DNA from: Asticcacaulis sp. AND118
Lineage (GTDB): Bacteria; Pseudomonadota; Alphaproteobacteria; Caulobacterales; Caulobacteraceae
DNA: 64,000 nt
NCBI RefSeq assembly: GCF_020535245.1
Contig: NZ_CP084910.1
Coordinates: 1,402,501 to 1,466,500, forward strand
Reading direction: 5' to 3'
The notes beneath the pieces were generated by a model. The model saw only the letters and a program-made list of their open reading frames with translations, was not told where the DNA came from and ran no database searches. The first letter of the stretch is position 1; every line of letters begins with the position of its first letter. Made by a program: the position numbers and the translations under genes. Shown piece after piece: positions 28,583 through 37,063 of the stretch.

Positions 28583-29989
28583 TTACGACTTCACCACCAT
28601 GCAATCGAGACGCTTGGCCTCGATGGCCTTGCAGGCCTTTTGCGCCTCGGCCTTGGTCATGTCGATAAAGCGCGTGCGATAGCGGCCGGCTTCGTTCTTC
28701 GACACTTCGCTTTCGACGGCTTTAAGGGTCGGGAAGCGCTTCTTGACGTCCTTGGCCCAATCGGCGGCCAGCGACTTTTGCTTGAAGGCGCCGACCTGAA
28801 TGGCCCAGACGGCGTCCGGGTCCTTTTTCTTCTTCTTGGCCGCGGCGGTGGTCGAGGTCTTCTTCGCCGAGGCCTTGTCGTCGGCGGCCTTTTCAGCCTT
28901 GCTCAGGGCGGCCACTACGCCGGGGGCCTTGGCCGTGCCCGACAGGCGCTGAACGGTCGCGCCGTCCTCGGTGTCCTGCGCGTCGAGCGCCGCCATCAGG
29001 GCGGTGGAATCGCCGACCACCTGATATTTCGGTGCCATGGCGCTGCGGAATTCGTTCTGGGCGACGAGAATCTCCTCGCCCTTGTCGCGGCGGGCGAAGA
29101 CGTCGAAGCCGGTATTCATCAGGCTGGTGACGTGCTCGCGACGCTGGGCCTTGTCCGAGCCGCCCAGCATGACGGCGATCAGGCGGTGCTTGCCCTTGCG
29201 TTGTGAAGCAACGAGGTTATAGCCGGCGGCGTTGATATAGCCGGTCTTCATGCCGTCGACGCCCGGATAGGCCAGCAGCGGATTGTGGTTCGTATAGGTG
29301 CGGCCGTTGAACTGCACCGAACGCACGTGGAAATATTCGTAATATTGCGGGAAGTCGCGCATCACGGCGCGGGCCAGCACCGCAAAATCGCGCGCCGACG
29401 ACACCTGACGCGAGTCAGGCAGACCCGAAGCGTTGACGAAGTTCGAGCGCGTCATGCCCAGTTCCTGCGCCTTGACGGTCATCAGGGCGGCGAAACGCTG
29501 TTCCGAACCGCCGATGTGCTCCCCCAGAGCGGCGGCCAGATCGTTGGCGGAATAGGCGGCGATCAGGCGCATGGCCATGTCGACCGTGATGGTGTCGCCG
29601 GCCTTCAGGCCCGACTTGGTGGGCGGCATGGATGCCGCGTGCGAGGAGAGGGTGATGACGTCGTCCGGCTTGAGGCGGCCCTGCGCCATTTCCTCGAATG
29701 CCATGTAAAGGGTCATGACCTTGGTCAGCGAGGCGGGGTAGCGCGGGCTATCCGCGCGCATGGCGTAGAAGACTTCGCCGGACTGCGCATCGACCACGAT
29801 GGCGGCATAGCGGTCGCTGGCCGCCGGGTCCTGAGCACGGGCCGGAGATACGGCCAGAACACCGATCAGGGCCAGGGCGGCGGCGGTCGTCGCCAGCATC
29901 GCCTTGAGCGTGCCGCCATCTTTGGCGGCGACCCGAACCTTGGCTGCCCCCACTTGGGCCGCATAAGAAGTCTTTTGACGCATTCGCAT
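28583..29989 (-). CDS. D-alanyl-D-alanine carboxypeptidase with SPOR domain
   Basis: A 468-aa penicillin-binding protein of the S11 (DacA) family. N-terminal signal segment (residues 30-52) ending SPARAQ. Catalytic motifs: SLTK (S87, K90), SAN (147-149) and KTG (248-250). After an alanine/lysine-rich linker (KTSTTAAAKKKKKD) comes a C-terminal SPOR domain (VWAIQVGAFKQKSLAADWA) that binds denuded glycan at division sites. It trims the terminal D-Ala of peptidoglycan stem peptides in the periplasm. A perfect CtrA box lies about 105 bp upstream, suggesting cell-cycle control. DacA plus SPOR is a common alphaproteobacterial architecture. Confidence 0.93.
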   Translation of the reverse strand: MRMRQKTSYAAQVGAAKVRVAAKDGGTLKAMLATTAAALALIGVLAVSPARAQDPAASDRYAAIVVDAQSGEVFYAMRADSPRYPASLTKVMTLYMAFEEMAQGRLKPDDVITLSSHAASMPPTKSGLKAGDTITVDMAMRLIAAYSANDLAAALGEHIGGSEQRFAALMTVKAQELGMTRSNFVNASGLPDSRQVSSARDFAVLARAVMRDFPQYYEYFHVRSVQFNGRTYTNHNPLLAYPGVDGMKTGYINAAGYNLVASQRKGKHRLIAVMLGGSDKAQRREHVTSLMNTGFDVFARRDKGEEILVAQNEFRSAMAPKYQVVGDSTALMAALDAQDTEDGATVQRLSGTAKAPGVVAALSKAEKAADDKASAKKTSTTAAAKKKKKDPDAVWAIQVGAFKQKSLAADWAKDVKKRFPTLKAVESEVSKNEAGRYRTRFIDMTKAEAQKACKAIEAKRLDCMVVKS

Positions 29990-30092
29990 ATCCCACTTGT
30001 TTACGCTGCTACTGACTGAACGGCGACCAAACGCCGCAAGGGGAGAGGGTTAAGCATAACACCATGAAAGGAGAGGTCTGTCAGGCGCTAAA

Positions 30093-30107
30093 TTAACCCG
30101 TGCTTAA
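30093..30107. promoter_or_regulatory. Perfect CtrA box
   Basis: TTAA-CCCGTGC-TTAA, an exact match to the CtrA consensus TTAA-N7-TTAA, followed by C. It is 104 bp upstream of the carboxypeptidase start codon and 251 bp upstream of the phasin start. Confidence 0.65.
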
Positions 30108-30239
30108 CAGCAGACCGCGATTTCCTTACCAAGCCCTTACAGAAGCCTTTATTTTTGACCAAAATGCGCCCGGATTCGTCCGCAGGGCGAGGAAAGGACA
30201 TCACGATTGCGTTAGTTTTTGTGCAGCGCACAATAATCA

Positions 30240-30267
30240 TTGACCTCATGCTGCGATTGCGTTATAC
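30240..30267 (+). promoter_or_regulatory. Phasin promoter
   Basis: TTGACC (30,240-30,245) and TTATAC (30,262-30,267) with a 16-bp spacer, 91 bp upstream of the phasin start codon. Matches the sigma-70/73 consensus well. Confidence 0.5.
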
Positions 30268-30357
30268 ACAGGATCATTACGGGTGACCTGCAAATACCAA
30301 CGGCGCGTTCAACCCGGTTTTTAGACATCCCGCCTAACCCTATGTGGAGATAATGCC

Positions 30358-30792
30358 ATGGTTGATACCGAAACCTACAAGTCGACCGTCGAAAAAGTGA
30401 CCGCTGCCTCGAACCAGGCGTTCAAGGACGGCGTCGAGAAGACGCTGGGTGCGCTGAACGAAGTCAATACGCTGTCGAAGGCCAATGTCGAAGCCGTCGT
30501 CGAAAGCCTGACCGCCGCCACCAAGGGCGCCGAAACCGTTGGCGCGCAAGCCGCGGCCTACAGCAAGAAGAGCTGGGAAGAAGCCGTTTCGGCTGCCAAG
30601 ACGCTGTCGACCGCCAAGTCGGTGCAGGAAGTGATCGAACTGCAGTCCTCCTACGCCAAGTCGGCGCTCGAAGCCTATGTGTCGGAAATGAACGCCCTGA
30701 CCGAGACCCTGTCGGCCTCGTTCAAGGACACCTTCAAGCCGATCAACGCGCGCATGACCGCGACCGTCGAGAAGTTCCAGTCCTACCGTTAA
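30358..30792 (+). CDS. Phasin family protein
   Basis: A 144-aa, all-helical amphipathic protein typical of phasins: TYKSTVEKVTAASNQAFKDG, KANVEAVVESLTAATKGAET and SVQEVIELQSSYAKSALEAY. Phasins coat polyhydroxyalkanoate granules and control their size and number; some also have chaperone-like effects. No PHA synthase is in the window. The gene has its own strong promoter and a terminator at 30,816, so it is a monocistronic, probably highly expressed unit. The choice of codons is strongly biased, also suggesting high expression. Confidence 0.9.
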   Translation: MVDTETYKSTVEKVTAASNQAFKDGVEKTLGALNEVNTLSKANVEAVVESLTAATKGAETVGAQAAAYSKKSWEEAVSAAKTLSTAKSVQEVIELQSSYAKSALEAYVSEMNALTETLSASFKDTFKPINARMTATVEKFQSYR

Positions 30793-30815
30793 TTCACGGT
30801 TCGGTCTGAAAAAAC

Positions 30816-30848
30816 AAATCCCCGCAAGCGACTGCGGGGATTTTTTTG
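30816..30848 (+). terminator. Rho-independent terminator of the phasin gene
   Basis: AAATCCCCGCA-AGCGAC-TGCGGGGATTT followed by a T run (TTTTTTTG). Begins 23 bp after the stop codon. Confidence 0.9.
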
Positions 30849-30859
30849 TTTTGGATTGG

Positions 30860-30992
30860 CCACGGAAAACACAGAAAGCACGGAAAAAGGACGCCATCAC
30901 GATCCGCCCCAAGGGGCTGATGCGACCCTGTAATGGGCGCTTCGCGCGATCTTTCCCCGCGATGAAGTCCGTGCTTTCTGTGTTTTCCGTGG
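30860..30992. repeat. Element bounded by perfect 25-bp inverted repeats
   Basis: The 25 bp at 30,860-30,884 (CCACGGAAAACACAG to AGCACGGA) are repeated exactly in inverted orientation at 30,968-30,992, with 83 bp between. No gene lies inside. The unit resembles a MITE or a long regulatory hairpin between the phasin terminator and the convergent acetyltransferase gene. Confidence 0.7.
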
Positions 30993-31002
30993 TTGAAATC
31001 TC

Positions 31003-31539
31003 TTACGTCCCCCAGCCCTTGCCCTGGGCGGGACCGTCGGTCGGACGCAGAGCCTTGCTCATGAAGATGACATCGAGCCAGCGGTCGAATTTGTACCCCG
31101 CCTGCGGCAGCTTGCCCGTATGCTCGAACCCCGCAGACTCGTGCAAACGGATCGAGCCGGTATTTTCCGCGTCGCCGATGACGGCATACATGTAGTAGAA
31201 GCCGGCCTCGGTCGAGGCCTTGATCAGCGCCTCAAGCAGCGCCTTGCCCACGCCCTTGCCCTTGTGATCGGGGTGGACGTAGATGCTGTCCTCCACGCCG
31301 TAGCGGTAAGCGATGCGTTCGCGAAACGGAGAGGCGTAGGCATAGCCGATGACGGTCTTGCCTTCGACCGCCACCAGATAGGGCAGGTTCATCGCCCGCA
31401 ATTCGTACCAGCGCGTCATCATGTACTGCGCCGTCGGCGGTTCGGTATCGAAGGTGCCGGTGCCGTGCAGGACGCCGTCCTTGTAGATGTCGGCAATGGC
31501 GGCGAAGTCGGTGACCTGAACCTTACGTATTTCGGGCAT
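31003..31539 (-). CDS. GNAT-family N-acetyltransferase, phosphinothricin acetyltransferase-like
   Basis: A 178-aa protein with the GNAT fold: N-terminal IRKVQVTDFAAIADIY, the acetyl-CoA-binding V/IxxxxxGxG/A segment IYVHPDHKGKGVGKALLEAL, then YMYAVIGDAENTGSIRLHES and the final GFEHTGKLPQAGYKFDRWLD. These match the phosphinothricin/methionine-sulfoximine acetyltransferase branch, which acetylates small amino-acid-like substrates. The substrate here cannot be decided. Single gene next to two repeat elements. Confidence 0.85.
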   Translation of the reverse strand: MPEIRKVQVTDFAAIADIYKDGVLHGTGTFDTEPPTAQYMMTRWYELRAMNLPYLVAVEGKTVIGYAYASPFRERIAYRYGVEDSIYVHPDHKGKGVGKALLEALIKASTEAGFYYMYAVIGDAENTGSIRLHESAGFEHTGKLPQAGYKFDRWLDVIFMSKALRPTDGPAQGKGWGT

Positions 31540-31566
31540 GGGAAGCTCTAACAGAACAGTCGGTTT

Positions 31567-31761
31567 CTCCTCCCTGTGCCGAAGGCATGGGGAGGTGTCA
31601 GGACGCGAAGCGGACTGACGGAGGGGGATGACTCAGGTCTTTTCCTCAAACTCGATATCTGGTTCAGGGACTGAGTCTCTAAAATCTTCGGAGGTATCCC
31701 CCTCCGTCATTTTCGCTACCGCTCAAATGCCACCTCCCCATCGCTGCGCGACAGGGAGGAG
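31567..31761. repeat. Long imperfect palindromic repeat (CTCCTCCCTGT family), copy 1
   Basis: The left arm starts CTCCTCCCTGTGCCGAAGG and includes GGGGAGGTG and GACGGAGGGGG; the right arm is its approximate reverse complement (CCCCCTCCGTC, CACCTCCCC, ACAGGGAGGAG). Related units are at 38,404, 41,884 and 61,235. It fills the gap between two minus-strand genes. Confidence 0.75.
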
Positions 31762-31770
31762 GGTGTTAAA

Positions 31771-34056
31771 TCAGGCTGGTTTCGTCCAGCCCTTGTCCAG
31801 CGCCCAGATGGCGAAGGCGTAGTTCAGAGCGGTTTCTTTCAGGCGGTCGAAGCGGCCCGAAGCGCCGCCGTGCCCGGCCTCCATATTGATCTTGAGCAGG
31901 ATGGGCGAACCTGAGGTGGTGTATTCGCGCAGCCTGGAGGCCCATTTCATCGGCTCCCAGTAGGTGACGCGCGGATCAGACAGGCCGCCCGTCGCCAGCA
32001 CCGGCGGATAGGCCTTCGTCGTCACATTGTCGTAGGGCGAGTAGGAGGCGATATATTCGTAGGCCGCCTTGTCTTCCAGCGGGTTGCCCCATTCCGGCCA
32101 TTCCGGCGGGGTCAGCGGCAGCGAGGTGTCGCTCATGGTGTTGAGCACGTCGACGAACGGCACCTGACCGATGACGCCGCCCCACAGGTCCGGACGCAGA
32201 TTGGTGACGGCGCCCATCAGCATGCCGCCGGCGGAACCGCCCTGCGCCACGATGCGGCCCTTCGCGCCGTAACCGTTGGCGATCAGGTGCTCGGCCGAAG
32301 CGATGAAATCGGTGAAGGTGTTCTTTTTCTTGAACTTGCGCCCGTCGAGGAACCAGTTGTAGCCCTTTTCCGTGCCGCCGCGGATGTGGGCGATGGCGTA
32401 GATGAAGCCGCGATTGACCAGACTGAGGTTCGACACCGAGAAGGTCGGCTCCATCGACAGGCCGTAGGAGCCGTAACCGTAGAGCAGCAGCGGCGCGGAA
32501 CCGTCGAGCGGGGTGTCCTTTTTCATCAGTACGGTCACCGGCACTTCGGCGCCGTCCGGGGCCTTGGCGTAGAGGCGCTTGGCGACATAGTCAACGGGAT
32601 TATGACCCGAAGGCACGACCTGCGTCTTGCGCAGGACCTTTTCCCTGGTGGCCATGTCGTAGTCATAGGTCTGGGCCGGGGTGGTCGGCGAGGTGTAGTT
32701 GTAGCGCATCACCGTCGTGTCGTATTCCAGCGACCCGCCGAGGCCCAGCGCATAGGCCTCTTCCTTCACCGCGATCTCGTGCTCGCTGAGGTCGGCCTTG
32801 GCGGTGATGACGATGCGCGAATTGGCGTTTTCGCGCTCGGTGCGCACCATATAGCCCTTGAACAGGCCGAAACCGGTGACGTAGATGCCCGGACGGTGGG
32901 CGATCCACGGCTTCCACGTCGAGCGCGCCGGCACGGCGGCGGTCGAGGTCATGATCTTGAAATCCACCGCCTCGTCGGCATTGGTCAGAATGACGAAACG
33001 CCCCTCTCCACTTTCATCTCCCCAGCGGTCGATCTGATATTGCACGCCCGTCTTGCGCGGCTCGACCACCACGGGGGCGGCGGTCGGCGTCTTGACCGGG
33101 ATGAGGCGCGCCTCGCTCGTTTCGTGGTCGTTGATGCTGACCAGAATGTGGCTTTCGTCCGAGGTCAGGCCGACGCCCATGAAAAAGCCGGGATCGGTCT
33201 CTTCATAGACCAGCACGTCCTCGCCCCCCTTGGCCGGCCGGCGGTAGAGCTTCGACGGACGACCGTTATCGTCGCGGAAGGTCCAGAAGATGTATTGCGA
33301 ATCCGGCGTGAAGAGGAAATCGCCCGTGGCGCTTTCGACCGGCGTGCCCAGCCGTTTGCCGGTGGCGAGGTCCTTCACGAAAATCCTGTAGACCTCCGAG
33401 CCCTGCGTGTCCTCGGCCCAGGCGTAGAGCTTGTGATCCGGGCTGTGGGTCGTGGTCGCCGTGGCGTAGTATTCGTGACCCTTGGCGGCGGCGTCTTCGT
33501 CGAGCAGGATTTGTTCGTCGGCGGGAATCCTGGCGAAGGGCACGGTTTCGGTGCTGATCTTGGCCTCGCCGCGTGGCTTGCGGGCGTTGATCGGGTGCTG
33601 ACCGCCGATATTGTAGCGGATATAGTATTCCCACTGACCGTCCGGCGCGGGCACCGAGGAGTCGTCTTCCTTGATACGGCCCTTGATCTCTTCGAAGATG
33701 GTGGTCTGCAGCGCTTCGGTCGGCTTGAGCAGGGCGGCCGTATAGGCGTTTTCCTCGATCAGTTGCGCCTTGACGTCGGCCTTGATCGCCGCCGGGTCGC
33801 GCAGGACGGCCTGCCAGTTGTCGTCCTTCATCCAGAAATAGTCGTCGGTGCGCCTGAAACCCAGTTGCTCGATGGTGTGCGGCTTCTTCAGGGGCTTGGG
33901 GGCAGGGGTTTTTGACATCAGGCTCTCTGCGGCAAAGACGGGGGAGGGGCTTAGAACCAGGCCCGCACTCACGACCGTATTCAGGGCAACGGTGGCCCCG
34001 AGGCTGTAGTTCAGGAAGTTTCGACGATTAAGGGCGCGGACCGGGTGGTTTTTCAT
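31771..34056 (-). CDS. Oligopeptidase B-like S9 serine peptidase with TAT-type signal
   Basis: A 761-aa prolyl-oligopeptidase family enzyme. It begins with a twin-arginine-like signal (RALNRRNFLNYSLGA then a hydrophobic run), so it should be exported folded. A beta-propeller precedes an alpha/beta hydrolase domain with nucleophile S608 in QGGSAGGMLMG, D694 in LSDPRVTYWEP and H729 in EAGHGGASGR. LLLYGYGSYG and AHIRGGTEKGYNW are typical of oligopeptidase B, which cuts after basic residues in short peptides. Cytoplasmic oligopeptidase B lacks a signal; an exported form is common in alphaproteobacteria and Xanthomonads. Confidence 0.92.
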   Translation of the reverse strand: MKNHPVRALNRRNFLNYSLGATVALNTVVSAGLVLSPSPVFAAESLMSKTPAPKPLKKPHTIEQLGFRRTDDYFWMKDDNWQAVLRDPAAIKADVKAQLIEENAYTAALLKPTEALQTTIFEEIKGRIKEDDSSVPAPDGQWEYYIRYNIGGQHPINARKPRGEAKISTETVPFARIPADEQILLDEDAAAKGHEYYATATTTHSPDHKLYAWAEDTQGSEVYRIFVKDLATGKRLGTPVESATGDFLFTPDSQYIFWTFRDDNGRPSKLYRRPAKGGEDVLVYEETDPGFFMGVGLTSDESHILVSINDHETSEARLIPVKTPTAAPVVVEPRKTGVQYQIDRWGDESGEGRFVILTNADEAVDFKIMTSTAAVPARSTWKPWIAHRPGIYVTGFGLFKGYMVRTERENANSRIVITAKADLSEHEIAVKEEAYALGLGGSLEYDTTVMRYNYTSPTTPAQTYDYDMATREKVLRKTQVVPSGHNPVDYVAKRLYAKAPDGAEVPVTVLMKKDTPLDGSAPLLLYGYGSYGLSMEPTFSVSNLSLVNRGFIYAIAHIRGGTEKGYNWFLDGRKFKKKNTFTDFIASAEHLIANGYGAKGRIVAQGGSAGGMLMGAVTNLRPDLWGGVIGQVPFVDVLNTMSDTSLPLTPPEWPEWGNPLEDKAAYEYIASYSPYDNVTTKAYPPVLATGGLSDPRVTYWEPMKWASRLREYTTSGSPILLKINMEAGHGGASGRFDRLKETALNYAFAIWALDKGWTKPA

Positions 34057-34207
34057 AGGGGCACCTTTGACAAATTGCGTTTCCGACGCAAGGATGAAGT
34101 GGGTTGAGGTTGATATGATCCACGTCTCGGCGTCAACTTACGGCTTGTTTATTTCGCGGCGCGGTTTGGGCATGGTTTCGGCCCATTTGGGGGGTAAGTA
34201 ATAAGGG

Positions 34208-35092
34208 ATGGATGCTGACCTGACCCTCAACCTGATCGACGCCACCGTGCAGATCGACCAGCCGGTAAACGATCAGAAGCGCATGGTGGGCACCGGCTTC
34301 CTCGTGGCCGTGCCGCGCGAAGGCGCCGCGCCCGAAGTGGTGCTGGTGACCGCCGCTCACGTCTTCGAGCGTATGCCGCAGAACGAGGTGCGCATCGGCT
34401 GGCGCGTCAAGGCCGCTAACGGCGCCTGGCAGTACAGCCCGACCCGCATTCCCATCCGCACCGACGCCGGGCCTTTGTGGACGCAGAACCCCAAGCAGGA
34501 CGTGGCGGTCATCGCCGTTCAGGTGCCGCCCGCCTATAAGGATAAGGCGATTCCCTTAAGCTGGCTGGCCGACGAGCGCAGCTTTGATCAACTGCACGTC
34601 TCGCCCGGCGACGAGATGATGACGCTCGGCTATCCGCACGGCTATTCGGCCAATACGATCGGCTTTCCCATCCTGCGCGCCGGACGGCTGGCCTCGTATC
34701 CTGTGGGGCCGGTGTCGAGCTTCCCGACCTTTCTGATCGACCTGACGGCCATCCCCGGCAATTCCGGCGGGCCGGTCTTCATGACCGACCGCACCGAGCG
34801 CGGTCCGGGGACGGAAATGCCCAGCGTGACCCTGGTGTCGGGTATCCTGACCAAGCAGGTCGAGGTCAATTCGCAGCGGCTCGAACTGGGGCTGGTCACC
34901 CACGCCGTCTTCGTGCGGCAGACCATCGAGCAGATGTACGCCGCGCGTGGTCAGGGGCCCGGCGTCAGAGCCGGGGTGACCTCTTCGGCGTCTCCGCCGC
35001 CGGTGGTTATCCTGCCGAAAAAGGCCGCCCCCGCACCGGCTAAGGCGCCGGCCAATAACGCCGCGGCCGGTCAGAAGAAGCCCAACCCCTGA
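34208..35092 (+). CDS. Trypsin-like serine protease domain protein
   Basis: A 294-aa protein with a chymotrypsin-type fold: GTGFLVAV, then catalytic H51 in VTAAHVF, D98 in KQDVAVIAV and S186 in IPGNSGGPVF, a full triad. There is no signal peptide or membrane helix, so it appears cytoplasmic unless exported by another route. The C-terminal 50 residues are proline/alanine/lysine-rich (KKAAPAPAKAPANNAAAG) and probably disordered. Substrate unknown; it lacks the PDZ domains of DegP. It ends one base before the convergent acyl-CoA dehydrogenase stop. Confidence 0.85.
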   Translation: MDADLTLNLIDATVQIDQPVNDQKRMVGTGFLVAVPREGAAPEVVLVTAAHVFERMPQNEVRIGWRVKAANGAWQYSPTRIPIRTDAGPLWTQNPKQDVAVIAVQVPPAYKDKAIPLSWLADERSFDQLHVSPGDEMMTLGYPHGYSANTIGFPILRAGRLASYPVGPVSSFPTFLIDLTAIPGNSGGPVFMTDRTERGPGTEMPSVTLVSGILTKQVEVNSQRLELGLVTHAVFVRQTIEQMYAARGQGPGVRAGVTSSASPPPVVILPKKAAPAPAKAPANNAAAGQKKPNP

Positions 35093-35093
35093 C

Positions 35094-36854
35094 TTAGGAC
35101 AGCGCTTCCGGCGACAGGGCCTCAAGCGAGGCCGCGCCGGCGGTGAGGGCGGCCTTCAGCGCTTCAGCGTGCGGCAGGACGTGCGCGGCGTAGAGCTTCC
35201 ACAATTCGATCTTGCCTTTCAGCCACACAGGGTCGCCGTCATTGGCCGCAAGCCGGCCGCTGGCGGCCAGCGCGCCGCGCAGCAGGACGTAGCCGCCGAC
35301 CACATCACCGGCCAGTTTCAGATAGGCCGTGGCCCCGGCCTGCACGTCGGCGGGGCGGGATTTTTTTTGTCCCACCAGCCACAGGCTGGCGGTTTCGAAG
35401 GCTTTCAGGGCCCCGCGCAAGGCTTCAACCGATGTTGCAATATCTGACGGCAAGCTGTTGTTCAGTATAAAACTTTCGATATCCTGTTTAAGTTCTACCG
35501 CAGAAGCGGCGTCGTCGCCCAGCTTGCGCCCGACAAGGTCGCCGGCCTGAATGCCGTTGGTGCCTTCATAGATGGGGGCGATGCGCGCGTCACGGTAATG
35601 CTGGGCCGCGCCGGTCTCTTCGATAAAGCCCATGCCGCCGTGGACCTGCACGCCCGTCGACGCCACCTCGACCCCGACATCCGTGCCCCAGGCCTTGGCG
35701 ATGGGGACGAGGAAATCCTCACGGCGTTTGACCCGCGCATCGCCGCTCAGGCGGTGTTCGTCGGCGGCGATGGCGGTCAGCAGACAGATGCCGCGCGCCG
35801 CTTCGATCTTCGCCTTGGACAGGGCCAGCATCAGCCGCACGTCCGGATGGTCGAAGATGGGGGCCTTCTTTTCGCCGGTGAGGATCGAATTGCCCTGACG
35901 GCGTTCCCGCGCATAGGCCAGCGCCTGCTGATAGGCGCGCTCGGCAATCCCCACGCCCTGCACCCCGACGGCGAGGCGGGCGGCATTCATCATGGTGAAC
36001 ATGGCCATCAGCCCCTGATGCGGTTGCCCGACCAGTTCGGCCTGCGCCCCTTCAAACGCCATGACGCAGGTCGGCGACGCGTGGATGCCTAGTTTATGTT
36101 CCAATCCCACGGCGCGCAGGCTGTTGCGCGCGCCCAGCGAGCCGTCTGCGTTGACAAGGTATTTCGGGCACAAAAACAGCGAGATACCCCGCGTGCCTTC
36201 AGGTGCGCCGGGAAGTCGCGCCAGCACCAGATGCAGGATATTGTCGCGCGTTTCGTGATCGCCCCAGGTGATGAAGATCTTCTGTCCGGTCAGGCGATAG
36301 GCGTCGCCGTCCGGCACGGCCTGCGTGGTCAGAAGCGCCAGATCGGACCCGGCCTGCGGCTCGGTCAGGTTCATCGTTCCCGACCACTCGCCGCTGGTCA
36401 GGCGCGGCAGATAGAGCGCCTTTTGCCGTTCGGTGCCGTGATGGTGCAGGGCCTCGATCGCCGCCTGCGACAGGGTGGGGTAAAGGGCAAAGGCCATATT
36501 GGCGGCATGGAACATTTCATAGGCCGCCATCTCCAGCGCCTTGGGCATGGCCTGACCGCCGTGCGCTTCGGGGGCGCCCAGTCCGGCCCAGCCGCCTTCG
36601 GCAAAGGCGGAGACGGCCTCGGCAAAGCCGGGCGCGACGATGACCTGACCGTTTTCCAGCTTGGCCCCGTGGGCGTCTCCGACGCGATTGAGCGGGGCCA
36701 GCACCTCTTCGGACAATTGCCCGGCGGCGTCGAGAATGGCGTCGAGGAGGTCGCCGTCGAAGTCGGGATAGGCAGCGCTCTGGTACAGGCGCTCTATGCC
36801 CGTCACCGCGGTCAGGCTGAACTTCAGGTCCGCGAGCGGCGCACGGTAGGTCAT
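35094..36854 (-). CDS. Acyl-CoA dehydrogenase (long, FadE/DmdC type)
   Basis: A 586-aa flavoenzyme. Core acyl-CoA dehydrogenase signatures: MNLTEPQAGSDLALLTTQA, KIFITWGDHE, RNSLRAVGLEHKLGIHASPT and the C-terminal VHGGMGFIEETGAAQHYRDA, then IYEGTNGIQAGDLVGRKL. The length exceeds the usual 380-400 residues because of an N-terminal extension and a C-terminal helical domain, as in 3-methylmercaptopropionyl-CoA dehydrogenase (DmdC) and related FadE-type enzymes. It oxidises an acyl-CoA thioester to the enoyl form using FAD; the acyl substrate is not predictable. Start has GAGGA upstream. Confidence 0.9.
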   Translation of the reverse strand: MTYRAPLADLKFSLTAVTGIERLYQSAAYPDFDGDLLDAILDAAGQLSEEVLAPLNRVGDAHGAKLENGQVIVAPGFAEAVSAFAEGGWAGLGAPEAHGGQAMPKALEMAAYEMFHAANMAFALYPTLSQAAIEALHHHGTERQKALYLPRLTSGEWSGTMNLTEPQAGSDLALLTTQAVPDGDAYRLTGQKIFITWGDHETRDNILHLVLARLPGAPEGTRGISLFLCPKYLVNADGSLGARNSLRAVGLEHKLGIHASPTCVMAFEGAQAELVGQPHQGLMAMFTMMNAARLAVGVQGVGIAERAYQQALAYARERRQGNSILTGEKKAPIFDHPDVRLMLALSKAKIEAARGICLLTAIAADEHRLSGDARVKRREDFLVPIAKAWGTDVGVEVASTGVQVHGGMGFIEETGAAQHYRDARIAPIYEGTNGIQAGDLVGRKLGDDAASAVELKQDIESFILNNSLPSDIATSVEALRGALKAFETASLWLVGQKKSRPADVQAGATAYLKLAGDVVGGYVLLRGALAASGRLAANDGDPVWLKGKIELWKLYAAHVLPHAEALKAALTAGAASLEALSPEALS

Positions 36855-37063
36855 GGGATTTCCTCGATATTATTCTACTGTCTTGGTGATGACGCATGAC
36901 GTGGCGGCAGGGAAATTCACAGTTCCGTGAACTTCCCTTACGGCATTAGGCGCAATCGAACCGCCTGCGGAGCTTGATATGTAATTTATTTGGTTACATA
37001 TAAGCGTTGATTTTCGCTTCCGGCCTGACATACTTGGTCCAGCTTACCCACAGGAGTCGTTTG

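Larger units (their letters stand above)
29990..30357. other. Divergent regulatory region between the carboxypeptidase and phasin genes
   Basis: A 368-bp region with a CtrA box (30,093-30,107) and a strong promoter-like pair pointing towards the phasin gene (30,240-30,267). No gene is seen within it. Confidence 0.6.

Noticed and set aside
32287-33915. Plus-strand reading frame of 542 codons
   Set aside because: Antisense to the oligopeptidase B gene; no motif and a skewed composition.
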